DNA from: Silene conica | Taxonomy: Eukaryota; Streptophyta; Magnoliopsida; Caryophyllales; Caryophyllaceae | Direction: 5' to 3' | NCBI GenBank assembly: GCA_029255685.2 | Contig: CM055320.2 | Span: 13,068,614 to 13,132,613, forward strand | DNA length: 64,000 nt | Part shown: piece by piece, positions 37,400 through 49,691 of the stretch | How the letters are laid out: every line of letters begins with the position of its first letter | Position numbering within the stretch: position 1 is the first letter of the stretch | Translations under genes and position numbers: made by a program | Notes under the pieces: generated by a model | The model's input: only the letters and a program-made list of their open reading frames with translations | Databases searched by the model: none | Told to the model about the DNA's origin: nothing

Positions 37400-38330
37400 G
37401 TAATCCTTGAAGGTCATAGAAAGAAAAACGTTTATATGATTGATTTAAATGCAGTACCTACTAACTCTCTCTCTTGCATGAAAGTTACGTTAGACGATCC
37501 ATGTCTATGGCACAAGAGATTTGGACATATTAGCTCACCGATTCTAAGTAAGCTGAAAAGATGGGACTTGGTCGAAGGTCTCCCAAAGATCAAATTTGAT
37601 CAAGAAAAGATGTGTGACACATGTGCACGATGTAAACACGTCAGATCATCTTTTAAGCCAAAAAGAGTGGTAAGTACAGAACAAGCTCTTAAACTAGTAC
37701 ACATGGATCTATGTGGCCCTATGAAGGTAAGAAGCAGAGGTGGTTCCAGGTACGTTTTCGTTCTAGTTAATGATTATTCTAAATTTTTTTGGCCAATCTT
37801 TCTCCACTCTAAAGACGAAACATTCGATGAATTTGTTAGTCTCATGAAACTTGTCCAAAACAAATATAAATCAAACCTAGTAACAATCCATACTGACCAT
37901 GGAACTGAGTTTGACAATCATGCTTTTATTGAGTTCTGTAAGACCAACGGTGTTGGACATAACTTATCGGCCCCTAGAACCCCACAACAAAATGGAGTCG
38001 TAGAACGAATGAACAGAACCTTAGAAGACATGGCTAGAACAATGCCTCTATGTAGTGGTCTACCTAGAAACTTTTGGGCTGAGGCTATTAGTACAGCCTG
38101 CTATATTCATAACCGTGCTATGATTAGACCTATCCTTAAAAAGACACCTTATGAACTTCTTAGAGGTCGTAAACCTAATATATCTCATTTAAGATGTTTT
38201 GGGAGTAAATGCTTTGTTCACAACAATGGTAAAAACAGATTAAGCAAATTCGACCCTAGAAGTGACGAAGCAATTTTTATAGGATATTCTGATCATAGTA
38301 AAGCCTAAAAAGTTTTTAACAAACGTACCT
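37400..38330 (+). mobile_element. Sirevirus integrase part
   Basis: GAG-pre-integrase (CLWHKRFGHIS, CDTCARCKHVRSSF) leads into the integrase core: VHMDLCGPMKV, VLVNDYSKFFW, HTDHGTEFDN and the RTPQQNGVVERMNRT block, then the C-terminal LRCFGSKCFVHN and FIGYSDHSKA. Confidence 0.9.
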
Positions 38331-38949
38331 TATACATAGAAGAGAGTATTCATGTTATCTTTGATGAAAATAATGTCTTCGATAAGCCTTTACAGGACGT
38401 CGAGGAAAACCTAGACGAACCTGATTTCAGGTTGTCAAGGGAAGATCCTCCTGAAATGGAAATTGAAGAAGGTGAACCTCAAAAAATTCATGATGAACTT
38501 AATTTGGGAGAAAACGGTGCGAGATATGAAACTACAGTTGATGATACTGTAGATAACTCTCAAGCCAATGACTTAGAACCCAGAGTTACAGCTAATGAAG
38601 CTATAACTTTGAATCAAAACCAAAGGGAAGAGGTCAGAGTTATACCTGATCCTACTATAGCCCCAGGTTTAGATTCAGGGGGAACAAGCCAAAATCCCGA
38701 GTCAAGTACAGGTAATGCAAATAATCAATCAAGGAACTGGAGATATAAGGGCTCTCATCCTTTGGACAATGTCATAGATAGCTTGACAAATGGAGTTCAA
38801 ACTCGAAGAAGTTTAAACAACTTTTGCTCATTCTACTCCTTTCTCTCCACCATTGAACCTTCAAATATCAAAGAAGCTCTTGCAGAACCAGACTGGATAG
38901 TCGCCATGCAAGAAGAACTCCAGCAATTTGAAAGAAACGAAGTTTAGCA

Positions 38950-40340
38950 TCTTGTTCCTCGACCTAAGGACAGATCTGTCATTGGAACTAGATGGGTTTT
39001 CAGAAATAAATTGGATACACTGGAGTCATTGTGCAAAATAAGGCCATACTAGTGGTTCAAGGACACAACCAACAGAAAGGGATCGATTATGACGAAACCT
39101 TTGCACCTGTTGCTCGTCTTGAGGCAATAAGCTTATTGCATTTGCAGCACACAAGGGAATGAAGCTCTTTTAGATGGACGTTAAGACTGCCTTTCTTAAT
39201 GGCTATCTCCAAGAGGAAGTATTTGTTGAACAACCTCCTGGATTTCCTGACAGCAAACTCAAGGATCATGTATCCAAATTGGACAAAGCTCTTTATGGCC
39301 TGAAACAAGCACCAAGAGCATGGTACGACAGATTATCAAAGTTCCTATTGGAGAGTGGATTCAAGAGAGGATCTGTGGATAAAACCTTATTTCTTAAAAG
39401 CGAGAACTCAGATCTACTAGTCGTTCAGATCTATGTTGACGATATTATTTTTCGCTCAACTAATAAAAAGTTGTGCAAGTACTTCTCCGAGTTGATGACT
39501 TTTGAATTCGAGATGAGTATGATGGGAGAATTAAAGTTCTTCCTTGGACTTCAAATACAACAAACTGAAGAAGGAATCAAAGTTCATCAACAAAAATACG
39601 TCAAGGAGTTGCTAAAGAAATTCGGCATGGAAACCTCTCATGCAATGCCTACTCCAATGGTCACAGATAAGAAGTTAACCAAAGAAGAAGATGGTAAGTC
39701 GGTAGAAGAAACAACTTACCGAGGTATGATTGACTCACTTCTTTATCTTACAGCAAGTCGTCCAGATATTATGTTTAGTGTCTGTGTTTGTGCAAGATTT
39801 CAATTTGCACCAAAAGAATCGCACATGATTGCGGTTAAGAGAATACTAAGATACTTAATCGGAACATCAAAGTTATACCTATGGTATCCAATGGACTGTA
39901 ACTTTAACCTAGTAGGGTATTCAGATGCGGATTATGCAGGATGCTCCTTAGACAGAAAAAGTACCTCGGGATTTGCTACCTTTGTAGGTCCTTGTATTAT
40001 ATCTTGGGGATCCAAGAAACAAAATTATGTCGCTCTCTCAACTGCCGAAGCAGAATATATTGCAGCCGCACTGGTATGTTCTCAACTTTTATGTTAAAGC
40101 AACAGTTACATGATTATGGTATTGATGTTGGATGTGTGTCTATCTTATGTGATAATACGAGTGCTATTATTATATCTAAAAACCCAGCCAGCACTCGAGA
40201 ACTAAACACATTGAAATTAGACACCACTTTCTACGAGACCATGTTGAAAAGAAATATATAAAATTGGAATTTTGTAGTACGGAAAAACAATGGGCAGATT
40301 TCTTCACTAAACCATTGGCTAGAGAACGTTTTGAGAATAT
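38950..40340 (+). mobile_element. Sirevirus RT and RNase H part
   Basis: RT motifs [45 protein letters not shown] and FFLGLQIQQ; then RNase H with [35 protein letters not shown] and further remains to about 40340. It belongs to the Sirevirus and is broken. Confidence 0.9.
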
Positions 40341-40710
40341 GCGATTAGAAATTGGTTTAATCGGTGACACCTAATCAAATCTTAAAAGCAAAAATAACCC
40401 AATGATTGACTACGGTTTAGATGAGATTATATGACTGTGTCCGTATACTCCGCTGCATGTGTATGTGTGTATTCGATGAAAAATTATGTGAACATATTTA
40501 TGTTATGCAATTCATATATCCGTGTGTGCACAACCGAATCTCACAATAATAATAAGATACATATTATATCTCACCTTATAATATTTACCTATACATATTA
40601 ATATTAACATATTATTAAAAACAAAAAAAAAAACAAAAAAAGGGGAAAACAACAAAGCTTACCATACACGAAACCGCCTGACCAATTAAACCTACCATCC
40701 TCCTCTTCGC

Positions 40711-42451
40711 ATGCCACATGCCCCTACCCCCACACTATTACCCAACTACTCACATTTACCTTTATCACTCCCTCCACTTACCTCATCACCCTCCCTTATT
40801 ACCATCCCCAAACTTCATCACCAAAAATTCAACCCAAAAACCTCAAAATTTATCACCCCAAACCTCCATAAAAATTCCGACCAAACGCCACCCTCACCAC
40901 CAAACACCATGCCACCATCTCGTGCAACCCGCTCCCACAACAAGAAACAAGCTCCACCATCCTCTCCTTCCCAAACTCCGTCACCTCCGTCGTCATCTAC
41001 CCCCATCGCCGTCTCCGCTCCAACCTCCGACAATGGGAAACGTCGAAAACTGAACTGCGAGTCTTCATCCGTCACCGAAGACATGCCCGAGTTTGTTTCC
41101 GAGAAAAGATCACGTACCCTGTTTCGAGACTACTCCGTCGAAGCAACCCGCGAAGGATTAGAACGGGTCCGAATGACAAAAACAGAAGGTATGTTAATTG
41201 ACCGAGTTTTACCTTATTCTATCCATTCGGGTCGATATTACCCTACGTCATGGGTCGACAGGTTGAAATCTTTAGGTTTCTTTAAAAAATTCTTGCAAAA
41301 TCAAGGGTGGGAGTACATTAGCAACTTTTCGGGTTTGGTGTTTCCGATTGAAGTCGTTCAGTTCTTTGCATCGATTAAGCGGTGTGAGGAAGGGCTAAGT
41401 GCGGTCGTTAATGGAAAGGATGTGACGGTGTCTAAAACTGATATTTGTGAAATCTTTAAGCTTGATCAAGACGGTCTTAATCTTGATCCGAAAAAGGAAT
41501 GGAGTGTCGTGTCTAAGGATCAAAAGATGGTAATAAAAACATATTTTGATGAGTTTGCTACAGAAACTACCCCCATTGTTGACTGCTTCGTTTAATCCAA
41601 AGTTAAAATTGTTTGTGAACTTCTTATGGAACACGGTCTTGCCGAGAAGGGGTGGTTGGGACAAATTGTCGAGTATTGAGGCAGTGGTTGTTTACAGTTG
41701 GTTGGAGGGTACTAAAGTTGATTTGGCTTCTCTTATTTGCAACAAAATTTGTCATGTTTCAAGTATTCTCACCAAGGAGAAATTCTGCTCGACAATCGAC
41801 ATTCCGTATGGAATGTGGGTGTCCGAGCTTCTTTATAAGAAGGGTGTCGTGGATGATGAAAGTTTTGGTGTGATCCCTCGTGATCGGATGTGTGATAAGC
41901 TCCTAAAATTGATGGGTATTTGTTTTGAAGGAATAGATCTAACCTTTAGCAAGAATGTAGGTCCGGAACCCAAGCCTTGTCCCTCGCCATCATTCGCAGG
42001 TCTCGAAGCCAAGATGGATAAAATTCTTGGTTTGTGCGAGGTAAAGAAAGAGAAGGATGAGGCAGGGAGTAGTGGTGGTGAAAGGAACCAAGGTTTTGAG
42101 GAGGAGTTGAGGACATGGATGACAAAGGTCGACAAGCGCCTTGAGAAGATGGGTTCGGGAGTTCAATTACTTTGTGACGAATTCTTCGTCATTAGTGATC
42201 GGTTGTCCTTCTTGACCACTCAGGGAGGAGCCTTGGTGCGTGACCATGGCGCAATGAGGGAGGATGCAAGCAAAGCTCTAGAGGCAGTGAAAGCGCTATC
42301 AATGAAGGTCCTCAATTTCGAGCTCGCGTTGGACGTTCAGGTTCGTAATGTGAGCAGCTTCCTAGACAGGTTGACCACCCTCGAGTTCCACACCCGACCT
42401 GACTATGTTAGTCCTTATGCCAAGACTCCTGCCTCCAGCTCTCGTTCATGA
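40711..42451 (+). mobile_element. Sirevirus env-position region
   Basis: About 570 codons of coding-like sequence lie between RNase H and the 3' LTR. A proline/serine-rich start (PSSPSQTPSPPSSSTP) is followed by a globular part (RTLFRDYSVEATREGLERVR, FPIEVVQFFASIKRCEEG, SSIEAVVVYSWLEGTKVDLA) and a coiled-coil-prone end (FEEELRTWMTKVDKRLEKMG). SIRE-type elements carry an env-like gene of this position and character, function unknown. I see no convincing membrane segment. Confidence 0.7.
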
Positions 42452-42910
42452 TCAGTTTCTTGATGCTCTGTTTTCGTACTCTTGGTTTCGTTTTCGGTCG
42501 TTTTTTCGTTGTTGTTGGTTGTTAAGTCCGGGATTGGACTTATAAAACTCTTATTTTGATTGTGGCCCAACTAACCTGCCAGGCCCATTGAATCCGAGGC
42601 CCCTAATCCCTTTTGCCTTTCCTCGGATTCCCTAGACTTCTTTTGCTTTTGGCCCAATTACATTAGTACTTCTCTTGCTTGGCCCATTAACTCTTTACCC
42701 TAGCCGGCCCAATTTTCTAAAACTTTGTTAATATTCGGCCCATTGGCATTAGTACTTTCGGATTCGTTGTGTATATTTTTTAACATTCGTATGTGCTTAT
42801 ATAATATTGTGTGTGTTCGTATCTTTTGACTCGTATTGCATGCTTGCTTATGTTTCGTCGTATATTATTCTAGTCGTTTCATGTCTTTGTTCTCATCTTC
42901 TCGATGATGT

Positions 42911-43069
42911 CAAGAGGGGGAAAAATGCGACTTAGATTAGAATTTGCCTAAACTTGCTCCTTGTCGTAATTCATTATCTATGCTATGAATGACCATTATT
43001 ATATTGAGGGGGAACGTACACTTAGACACAAATCCAAGAAAGACTTGCCATCATCAAAAAGGGGGAATT
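42911..43069 (+). other. Repeated polypurine boxes
   Basis: Three AGGGGGA-type boxes (42911-42925, 43006-43015, 43056-43069) precede the 3' LTR; the last directly abuts it. Multiple polypurine boxes are a Sirevirus hallmark. Confidence 0.85.
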
Positions 43070-44510
43070 TGTTGAACCATATATTCAAATCATTATTACT
43101 ATAAAAGAAGAATGTTTTTCAGCTGACGTGGCGCAGTAAGGTTTCAGCGTTTAGTGTTTCGAGCTCTCACATTCACCCTCAGAAATTTCTGTTTTGTAGA
43201 CCAATCAGCATTTCCCATTTATGCCACATCATAATAATTTAATAATAATTTAATAATAGAATAATAAAATACAAAATATTCTATAGGCCTTATGTCAAAA
43301 TATTCTGTAGGCCCTATGTCAAAATCTTATTTCGTCAAAATCTTATTATGATTAGTAATAATGATTGGAATCAAATCCCGTTTTCATTTGATAAAAATAT
43401 CGTATTATATAGCATTTCCCATGTATTCGTTCACAATTGTTAGGTATGGAATTCTATGATATCTTATTTAATTATTTACGTCTATGAAATATCCTTATTT
43501 ATGTACAAATGTACAATCATATAATATTTTAGGAAGTAGTCGAAATTAATTGAATAAGGCCAGATTCTCGGTCAAGTTAAATCATAAAAAATAATTGCAT
43601 AAGGAAAATGACAACAATGAAGTCGAAATTATCTAAATTATATAATATTTTAGGAAATAGTCGAAATTCATTGCATAAGGCCAGATTCTCGGTCAAGTTA
43701 AATCATAAAAAATAATTGCATAAGGCTAATATCATAGACATATCTATTCTAAATATTCTATTCTATAACTAAATTAAGAAAAATTTTGACGTAAGGCAAT
43801 ATTCTCTAAATCTTTCCATAAATCCATAAATAAGAACTAAATTAAGAAACTAAGATTTTGACGTAAGGCAATTTTGACGTAATGCAATATTCTCGGTCAT
43901 ATAATAAGAATAGAATGTAAATTCCATAACTAAATTATCTAGCTAAATATTGTAATCTCAGAATTTCTCGGTCAATATTGTAATCTCAGAATTTTCCACC
44001 AATCATGCTATTCTCGGTCATATAATAAGAATAGAATGTAAATTCCATAACTAAATTATCTAGCTAAATATTGTAATCTCAGAATTTCTCGGTCAATATT
44101 GTAATTTCAGAATTTTCCAAGAATCATGCTAAATATTGTGACGATCTCTGGCCATTCGATACTATTCCATAAACGTAAATATTAATATACATATTAATAT
44201 TAATATTCCATCATCTAATGGCTATAACAAGTTTTACCTAAATACAGATTCCTAAATACAGAGTTTCACGGTTGTTAGCAAATCATATTCCATATTAATA
44301 TTACCTAAATACAGAGTTTTAGGTCCTACAGAGTTCCACTTGAATAGAACTATCTCCGAATTATAAATAGAGACTTCAAGCTGCCACAAACTACGTACCT
44401 ACCTCAACAATATTTATTCACGTGAAACTCAGTACTTGCATCAACAATTTATTATTCAGCCGTGTAGTACACAGTACCTGCTATCATACCTCAACAATTA
44501 TTCATATCAA

Positions 44511-44639
44511 ATGGCTATGACAAGTTTTTTGACTATTAACGACCTCAAGTACGGGGTTCGCGTTACTCAGATCAACGTAAGAGTGGTACAAAAATGGGAG
44601 AGACCTGAATTAGCTTTCAAAAACAAAAATTTAATTTAA
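44511..44639 (+). pseudogene. RPA-like OB-fold start (Helitron-borne)
   Basis: MAMTSFLTINDLKYGVRVTQ and then INVRVVQKWERPE resemble the first strands of the replication-protein-A-like proteins that plant Helitrons carry. The frame stops after about 42 residues (KNKNLI). It directly precedes the helicase fragment, so an internal deletion probably brought the two together. Confidence 0.6.
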
Positions 44640-44651
44640 AACGACTATGTC

Positions 44652-45245
44652 TTGGATCAAATTCAAAAGAAAAAAAAAATTTACTTAAGCTCTGATGAAA
44701 TAAGCAAGGAAGAGACTAATTGCGGGGTCAGAGAACTTTACTCTACAGAGTTTCTTAACTCAATCAGATATTCCGGTTTACCCAATCACAACTTAAGACT
44801 GAAAGTTGGAGCTATAGTGATGCTTTTAAGAAACATTGACCAAGCAAATGGTTTGTGCAATGGCACCCGAATGGAGGTAAAGCAACTAGGAAATCGCGTT
44901 ATTAGTGCAACAATTATTTCTGGCAGTCATATCGGAAGCAATGTCTATATTCCCCGCATCACCTTGACTCCTTCCGATCAAACCAGGTTCCCAATTACGT
45001 TTGAAAGAAGACAATTTCCTTTAGCAGTTTGTTTCGCTATGACTATCAACAAAAGTCAGGGTCAATCTATATCCCGTGTTGGACTTTTTCTTCCAAGACC
45101 AGTCTTTACCCATGGCCAATTGTACGTTGCTATATCTAGGGTTACGAGTAAGAAAGGTCTAAAAGTGCTACTTCTTGATGAAGAAGGAGGGATGACTAAT
45201 ACAAAAACAAATGTTGTTTACAAGGAGGTTTTCGAGAAACTGTAA
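44652..45245 (+). pseudogene. Helitron Pif1-like helicase, C-terminal fragment
   Basis: 197 residues. After a short junction, LYSTEFLNSIRYSGLPNHNL, LKVGAIVMLLRNIDQANGLC and NGTRMEVKQLGNRVI match the region before helicase motif V. FAMTINKSQGQSISRVG is motif V and YVAISRVTSKKGLKVL motif VI, ending KEVFEKL as plant Helitron helicases do. Walker A and B motifs and the Rep endonuclease are absent, so the fragment cannot be active. The start codon is only the first ATG of the frame; the true boundary with the deletion is near 44680-44720. Confidence 0.85.
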
Positions 45246-47130
45246 TTTTCGTCCTACATTATCGAATTTTAATACACCCATTTAATTTATATTTCTACCT
45301 GATTAGTTATTTTGTTCATCGTATTTGTCTGTCAAATTATGTTCCGTAAGCAATTCATCAAAAGACAATAACTTTCCAAACTACTCATTATTAGTTATTT
45401 TATCTTTTTTTAGTCGTCTATTGTTTTTTCTTATATATATACCTTATTCATTAATGTTATCATAAGTAATCCAAATATTATCATCATTACTAATAGCTAT
45501 TCGAAAATTAGTGCACCAGGAAATTCAACTTTTGACCGAATATATCTTATATGCAAACATCCCGTTAAAATATAATTCGTTCGAATAAATAGAATTGTTA
45601 TATATTGAAATGAATATAACTCCGTCGTCTTTAAAAATAAGTGTACACAACCCCGTGATTTTTCACGGGTGTTACACTAGTGTATATATTAAGTATATAT
45701 GTTTATGTTTTGATAATGACAAGTCTAGCTATATATATTATATACTCGTGCGTATAATCGTGTGTTAAGTGTACAGATTATTAGTTTAAAGGATCTCATC
45801 AATCAAGTACAAGAGATTCAAAAATATTAGTTAATGGATTGACTAAATCGAAGATTGAAAGTAGATCACAAGTGCATAATGAACTAAAGTTATACTTATC
45901 AACTATGACTTTAGTATGAGATTGGTTCAAGTTATAGCTTGGAGCTATAACTCCATATAGAAGAAATGATCAAAATATTTGTGGTGGTTGAAACGATTTT
46001 AGTTTCCAAAGTCGTCGTGAACAATTAATGTTTAATTGGTATTCTATTTTTAGAATATGGAATTATTAATCTTAATGGGTTAATATAAAATATCTTTTAG
46101 TTAAAAAGGAATAAATAATTTTCTTATGAGTTAATTATTTATTTCTAATAAACTAAGAATTTTTATTTAACTTTATTGTCAAATAATATGATACTAGAAA
46201 CGTGCTAAACGGTTTTGGAAATCGTGTAGGGTCACACGTTTTAGTGTTTTTATAGGTTTGGTTAAATAAATATTATGTATTTATTTAATATTCTAAACAA
46301 ACTAGATTATATTATGATAATATAAGTTATTATATTTTGACAAGGTTTAAGAAGTTGATTTGATAAGGTTGCTATTTATTTAATATATGAGATCTTTCCT
46401 AAATAAAAATTAGGAAATTGATTCCATATATAATACTTAAATATCTTATTTAAATCTTTCCTAAATAAATTAAGATTAGATTTGTGGTAATATTACCAAA
46501 GGACTAGAATTCTAGTTTAGGTAATATTCCTAAGTCTTCTAGGGTTTAATAAACCTAGACATAATTCCATATAAATAGACTACCTATGACACATTAAACT
46601 ACACGAAATCACACACATATAATCACGCATATCGAGACAAACCGCCGGTCATAATTCTTCAAAGATTCGAGCTTAAATTGTCATATTCGTTTCAAGATTC
46701 AAGTGCTCCAGCATTGATCTTATTCATCCAAGATTGTGACATTGAAGAAAATTGAAGACTTATCTTATTAACGTAAGATAGATCGAGTATTTCACGGTAC
46801 TCATTGTAAGCAAGTATTTAACGGTACTTGTAGTAGCTAAATATTTAACGGTATCTAGATAGAGTTACAACTAGCATCAAAGTTGTACGAGTAGGGTTGA
46901 TAAAATTGTAATCCGGAGTCGGTACTAATTTTATTAATCGAGAATAGTGGACGTAGGTTTCAAATTGTGAAACTGAACCACTTCAAAAATATCGTGTCTC
47001 TATTTATTACTTGCTCTACTCCACGTTCATCATACACTCACACGCATCGAAGAAGATTTTAAAAAGAAGGCATACTCAATTCAACCCCCCCCCCCCCCTT
47101 CTTGAGTATATCATATCAATAGACTCTTCA

Positions 47131-48345
47131 ATTAGTTTAGGAAGAAAGAGGACAGGGTCAAGGGAGATAGTTAGTGTAATATCGACACGGCCCACTTGAG
47201 TCGTATTGATGTGCGTGCCATCATGGAGTCCAACATATCGATCTGCCCGGTACCTGTTTAACATTTGAGAGGAGCGAAAAAAATCACCCGTGACATGGTG
47301 AGAGCACCTCGTATCTATTATCCACTTACCAGAAACAGTGTGAGACAGAGTCCTATAGATAGTAACAATCGGAGCACCTTCATGAGCACATATGGTAGTA
47401 TGAACAACATTACTGCTCTCGGTTTTGGGAGCAGCGACATCCTTGTTCTTAGCACCCTCCTCGCGTGAACGAGACCCTCCACTACGACTTCCTCCACGAT
47501 GATTAGCGGGCTTGCTGCGGCTGGAACCACTCCCCTCGAGTGGGAATAGGCAAGACTTTCAGTCCGGAATTTCATCAAGTAGTTCAAAGCACATGCTATG
47601 ATCGTGTCCCGTACGAGTACAATGAGAGCAAGTCAGAGTCTGCCTCTCCGAGCGAGTCATTTGGGATGTCAGTTTCGAGGTAGGCCGAGCAGAGTGAACA
47701 TTGAAATTCGCAATCGTGGAGACAGGCTTATTAGCACGATCAATAACCCGTACCCTTTCTTCTTGGGTAACCATATGAAAGACCCTACTGTCATAATTTT
47801 CCGTAAGAGATAACAATACTCATACCCTCGGTCTGCCGACTGTCATGAAGGCCAGCTTTAATCTGCTGGATACGGGGACCAATGACGATACTAAAACATT
47901 CATGTAAGTCATCCCATAAAGGGTTGCGCATTTTCATATTTTGAAATGAGAGAACGTACCTCAGAGGTGATCTTGTTGGACAACCACAACACCAATATAG
48001 AATGAATTGTATCCCAATCGTCTGACGTAAGGGGGGCTTGGGCTCGGTGATCGAATCATTGACAAACCCATATTCGCGGTGAGATTTCAGCGCCATAGGA
48101 ATATGATGTGCCCATTCGTCAAAATTATTAAGTGTAATTGTAAGACGAATGAGAGTAATTGAATCTCCCGGCTTGTCTTGGGGGCCGAGATAAAAAGGGA
48201 AGTATGATCGAGTTTGGCGCCATTAGGGGAGCCAGAGACATCGCCATTAGTCATGGTGACGACGGCAAGAGAGGAGGAATTTAGGGGTTTAATGTTGGGA
48301 AATCTGAAGAGTTTTTTAGGGTTAGGATTAGGTTCACTGATACCA
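47131..48345 (-). mobile_element. Old Ty1/copia element, right part (gag and protease)
   Basis: Minus strand from the primer site TGGTATCAG (48337-48345): gag remains, a knuckle-like CSHCTRTGHDHSMCFELLDE (about 47600), then a protease-region piece (MLNRYRADRYVGLHDGTHIN) running to the Sirevirus junction at 47131. Its downstream half is at 25412-25912. Broken in several places and older than the Sirevirus that split it. Confidence 0.75.
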
Positions 48346-48482
48346 TGTTAATGTTTGGAGATATCATAAAGTAGTCATCTTCCTCTTTTTCATAATGCAA
48401 TAGAGAATATATAATACATGTACACCATAGGGTTTTGGAAACAACAATAGAATGGGCCTAGGCCTAATTTTTACCTAAATCA
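48346..48482 (-). repeat. Probable LTR of the old copia element
   Basis: On the plus strand it starts TGTTAATG immediately next to the primer site and may end at CA 48481-48482. Read on the minus strand it starts TGATTTAGG. The outer limit is a guess, since the partner LTR is not in the window. Confidence 0.4.
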
Positions 48483-49250
48483 AGTGATATTTTACTTAAA
48501 TAACTTTACTAAGTAGTATTATGATTGATTCTTAATTTGACTCGATATTTGAATGTCAATGCAGTTGAGTTTACCTTAACTTTATTATTAGCAACCAATT
48601 CAATATCACCATTTTTACGTTCATTACCAAAAGTCGATTCCTAAGTGACTCGACTCTCACAATAAGCACTTCACTGATAAAAGTGGAATACGCAAGAAAT
48701 ACCACTCTAGTCTCTAGCTAGCAACTAACATATTAAGTTATGGAGATAAATTCAACTCAACCAAGGTTGAGATAGTTCTATTACATGATATGAGAATTTG
48801 TTGGCTTTGAGGCTGCAAATTCAACTTATGGAAGTGTACTACTTTACAAGTGTCGTGCCAACGAGATCAGATTCTTTAACTTAGTGGCCAGGGAGGTGTA
48901 CTACAAATTTACTCGACATTGATAATTCATTCTTGATACTAGTTTAAGCAGTGAATAAAATTATAACCATAAGTGATTTGAATGATATTTTCAGACAATT
49001 AAAAGACAAACACATTCATAAAGAGACGAAGATAGTGATATAACAAACAAAAACAACATCAAAAAACCAAAACAAAAGTACAAAAAACATAGAAAATATT
49101 AAGAGATAGATATATACCTGACAAACAGACGAAGATAATGATGTAGTTTAGAGACGACGATGACGATGAAAGTGGCGGAGACAATGACGACGACGAAAGT
49201 GGTAGAGTGTTTGTGGTCGTGTTTGTATTTGCATCAACAATGATTTTTAA
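48483..49250. other. Intergenic stretch
   Basis: No gene or clear element end recognised. The left end of the CACTA element may lie here, but no CACTACTA-type terminus was found. Confidence 0.3.
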
Positions 49251-49382
49251 AGGAATGATCGTTGATCTCCCCTTCAACTATTAAAACAGTTTCTGAGTAA
49301 TAACCGTTGTTACTACTTTTCACAAAACAAAATACACTAACCTAATTAACAACGCTATTACATATAAAACGGTTGTCATTTC

Positions 49383-49691
49383 CTATATCACTATTAACAA
49401 CGGGCTTAACAAAATAACTAGTGTTATTATTGTATACATTGACAACGGTTGCAGTATTAACCAAATATGATAACCTAGTCTAAATCCACGACAAATAATA
49501 TGTTCTCTTAACAAGTTTATACTATCAACCTTCATCACATTGGAGCAATCCACACAAGGGCAATAAAACCCTTCATCATTTGTAGTTTTGGAATATTCTA
49601 AAGCAGTTCTACAAAACTCTTCAACGCCTTTTTGAAATTCTATTGAATTACGTTTACCATACATCCAACTTCGATCCATCTTATTATGCAA
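49383..49691 (-). pseudogene. CACTA TNP2 transposase N-terminal fragment
   Basis: MDRSWMYGKRNSIEFQKGVE, EFCRTALEYSK and CPCVDCSNVMKVDSINLLRE, then HIICRGFRLGYHIW, match the transposase-associated domain at the start of plant TNP2 proteins (CPC-x-x-C zinc-like motif, R-x-H-x-x-x-x-GF). Only about 75 residues match; the frame then runs into unrelated hydrophobic sequence and the catalytic domain is missing. Confidence 0.8.

Larger units (their letters stand above)
43090..45680 (+). mobile_element. Helitron with helicase remains
   Basis: Starts TCATTATTACTATAAAAG and ends ...GTGTTACACTAG, with the 3' hairpin CCCGTGA/TCACGGG (about 45651-45669) 11 bases before the terminal CTAG. Insertion is between A and T of the LTR sequence ATTCAAATGTATA, with no target duplication, as Helitrons do. 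The uninterrupted 5' LTR at 25927-25939 gives the empty site, so both ends are exact. It contains an OB-fold/RPA-like start (44511-44639) and the C-terminal part of the Pif1-like helicase (44652-45245). The Rep domain and most of the helicase are missing, so it is non-autonomous. Confidence 0.96.
25913..47130 (+). mobile_element. Sirevirus (SIRE/Maximus-type Ty1/copia), carrying two insertions
   Basis: LTRs at 25913-27390 and 43070-47130 (the latter split by a Helitron) share TGTTGAACC...ACTCTTCA ends. The 5-bp target duplication ATTAG is perfect (25908-25912 and 47131-47135). In order: tRNA-iMet primer site, gag with two CCHC knuckles, protease remnant, integrase, RT, RNase H, a further env-position region, then repeated polypurine boxes before the 3' LTR, which is a Sirevirus hallmark. 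Without the nested elements it would be about 11 kb. It is broken: two insertions plus about half a dozen smaller breaks. By eye the LTRs differ at about 19 of 1470 sites (1.3%), so the insertion is of the order of one million years. Confidence 0.95.
43070..47130 (+). repeat. Sirevirus 3' LTR, split by a Helitron
   Basis: 20 bp of LTR (43070-43089), then the Helitron 43090-45680, then the rest (45681-47130). Without the insert it is 1470 bp and matches the 5' LTR base for base except about 19 substitutions and a shorter C run (14 C, 47085-47098). TATA box at 46570-46578. Confidence 0.95.

Noticed and set aside
40711-42451. A true viral envelope gene
   Set aside because: No signal peptide, membrane anchor or fusion peptide is visible. 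Only its position after pol and its coiled-coil end resemble Sirevirus env-like regions, so it is called by position only.
49411-49425. CTAGTG near 49418 as a CACTA terminus
   Set aside because: No matching subterminal pattern or 3-bp duplication could be paired with either right end at 51892 or 52043.
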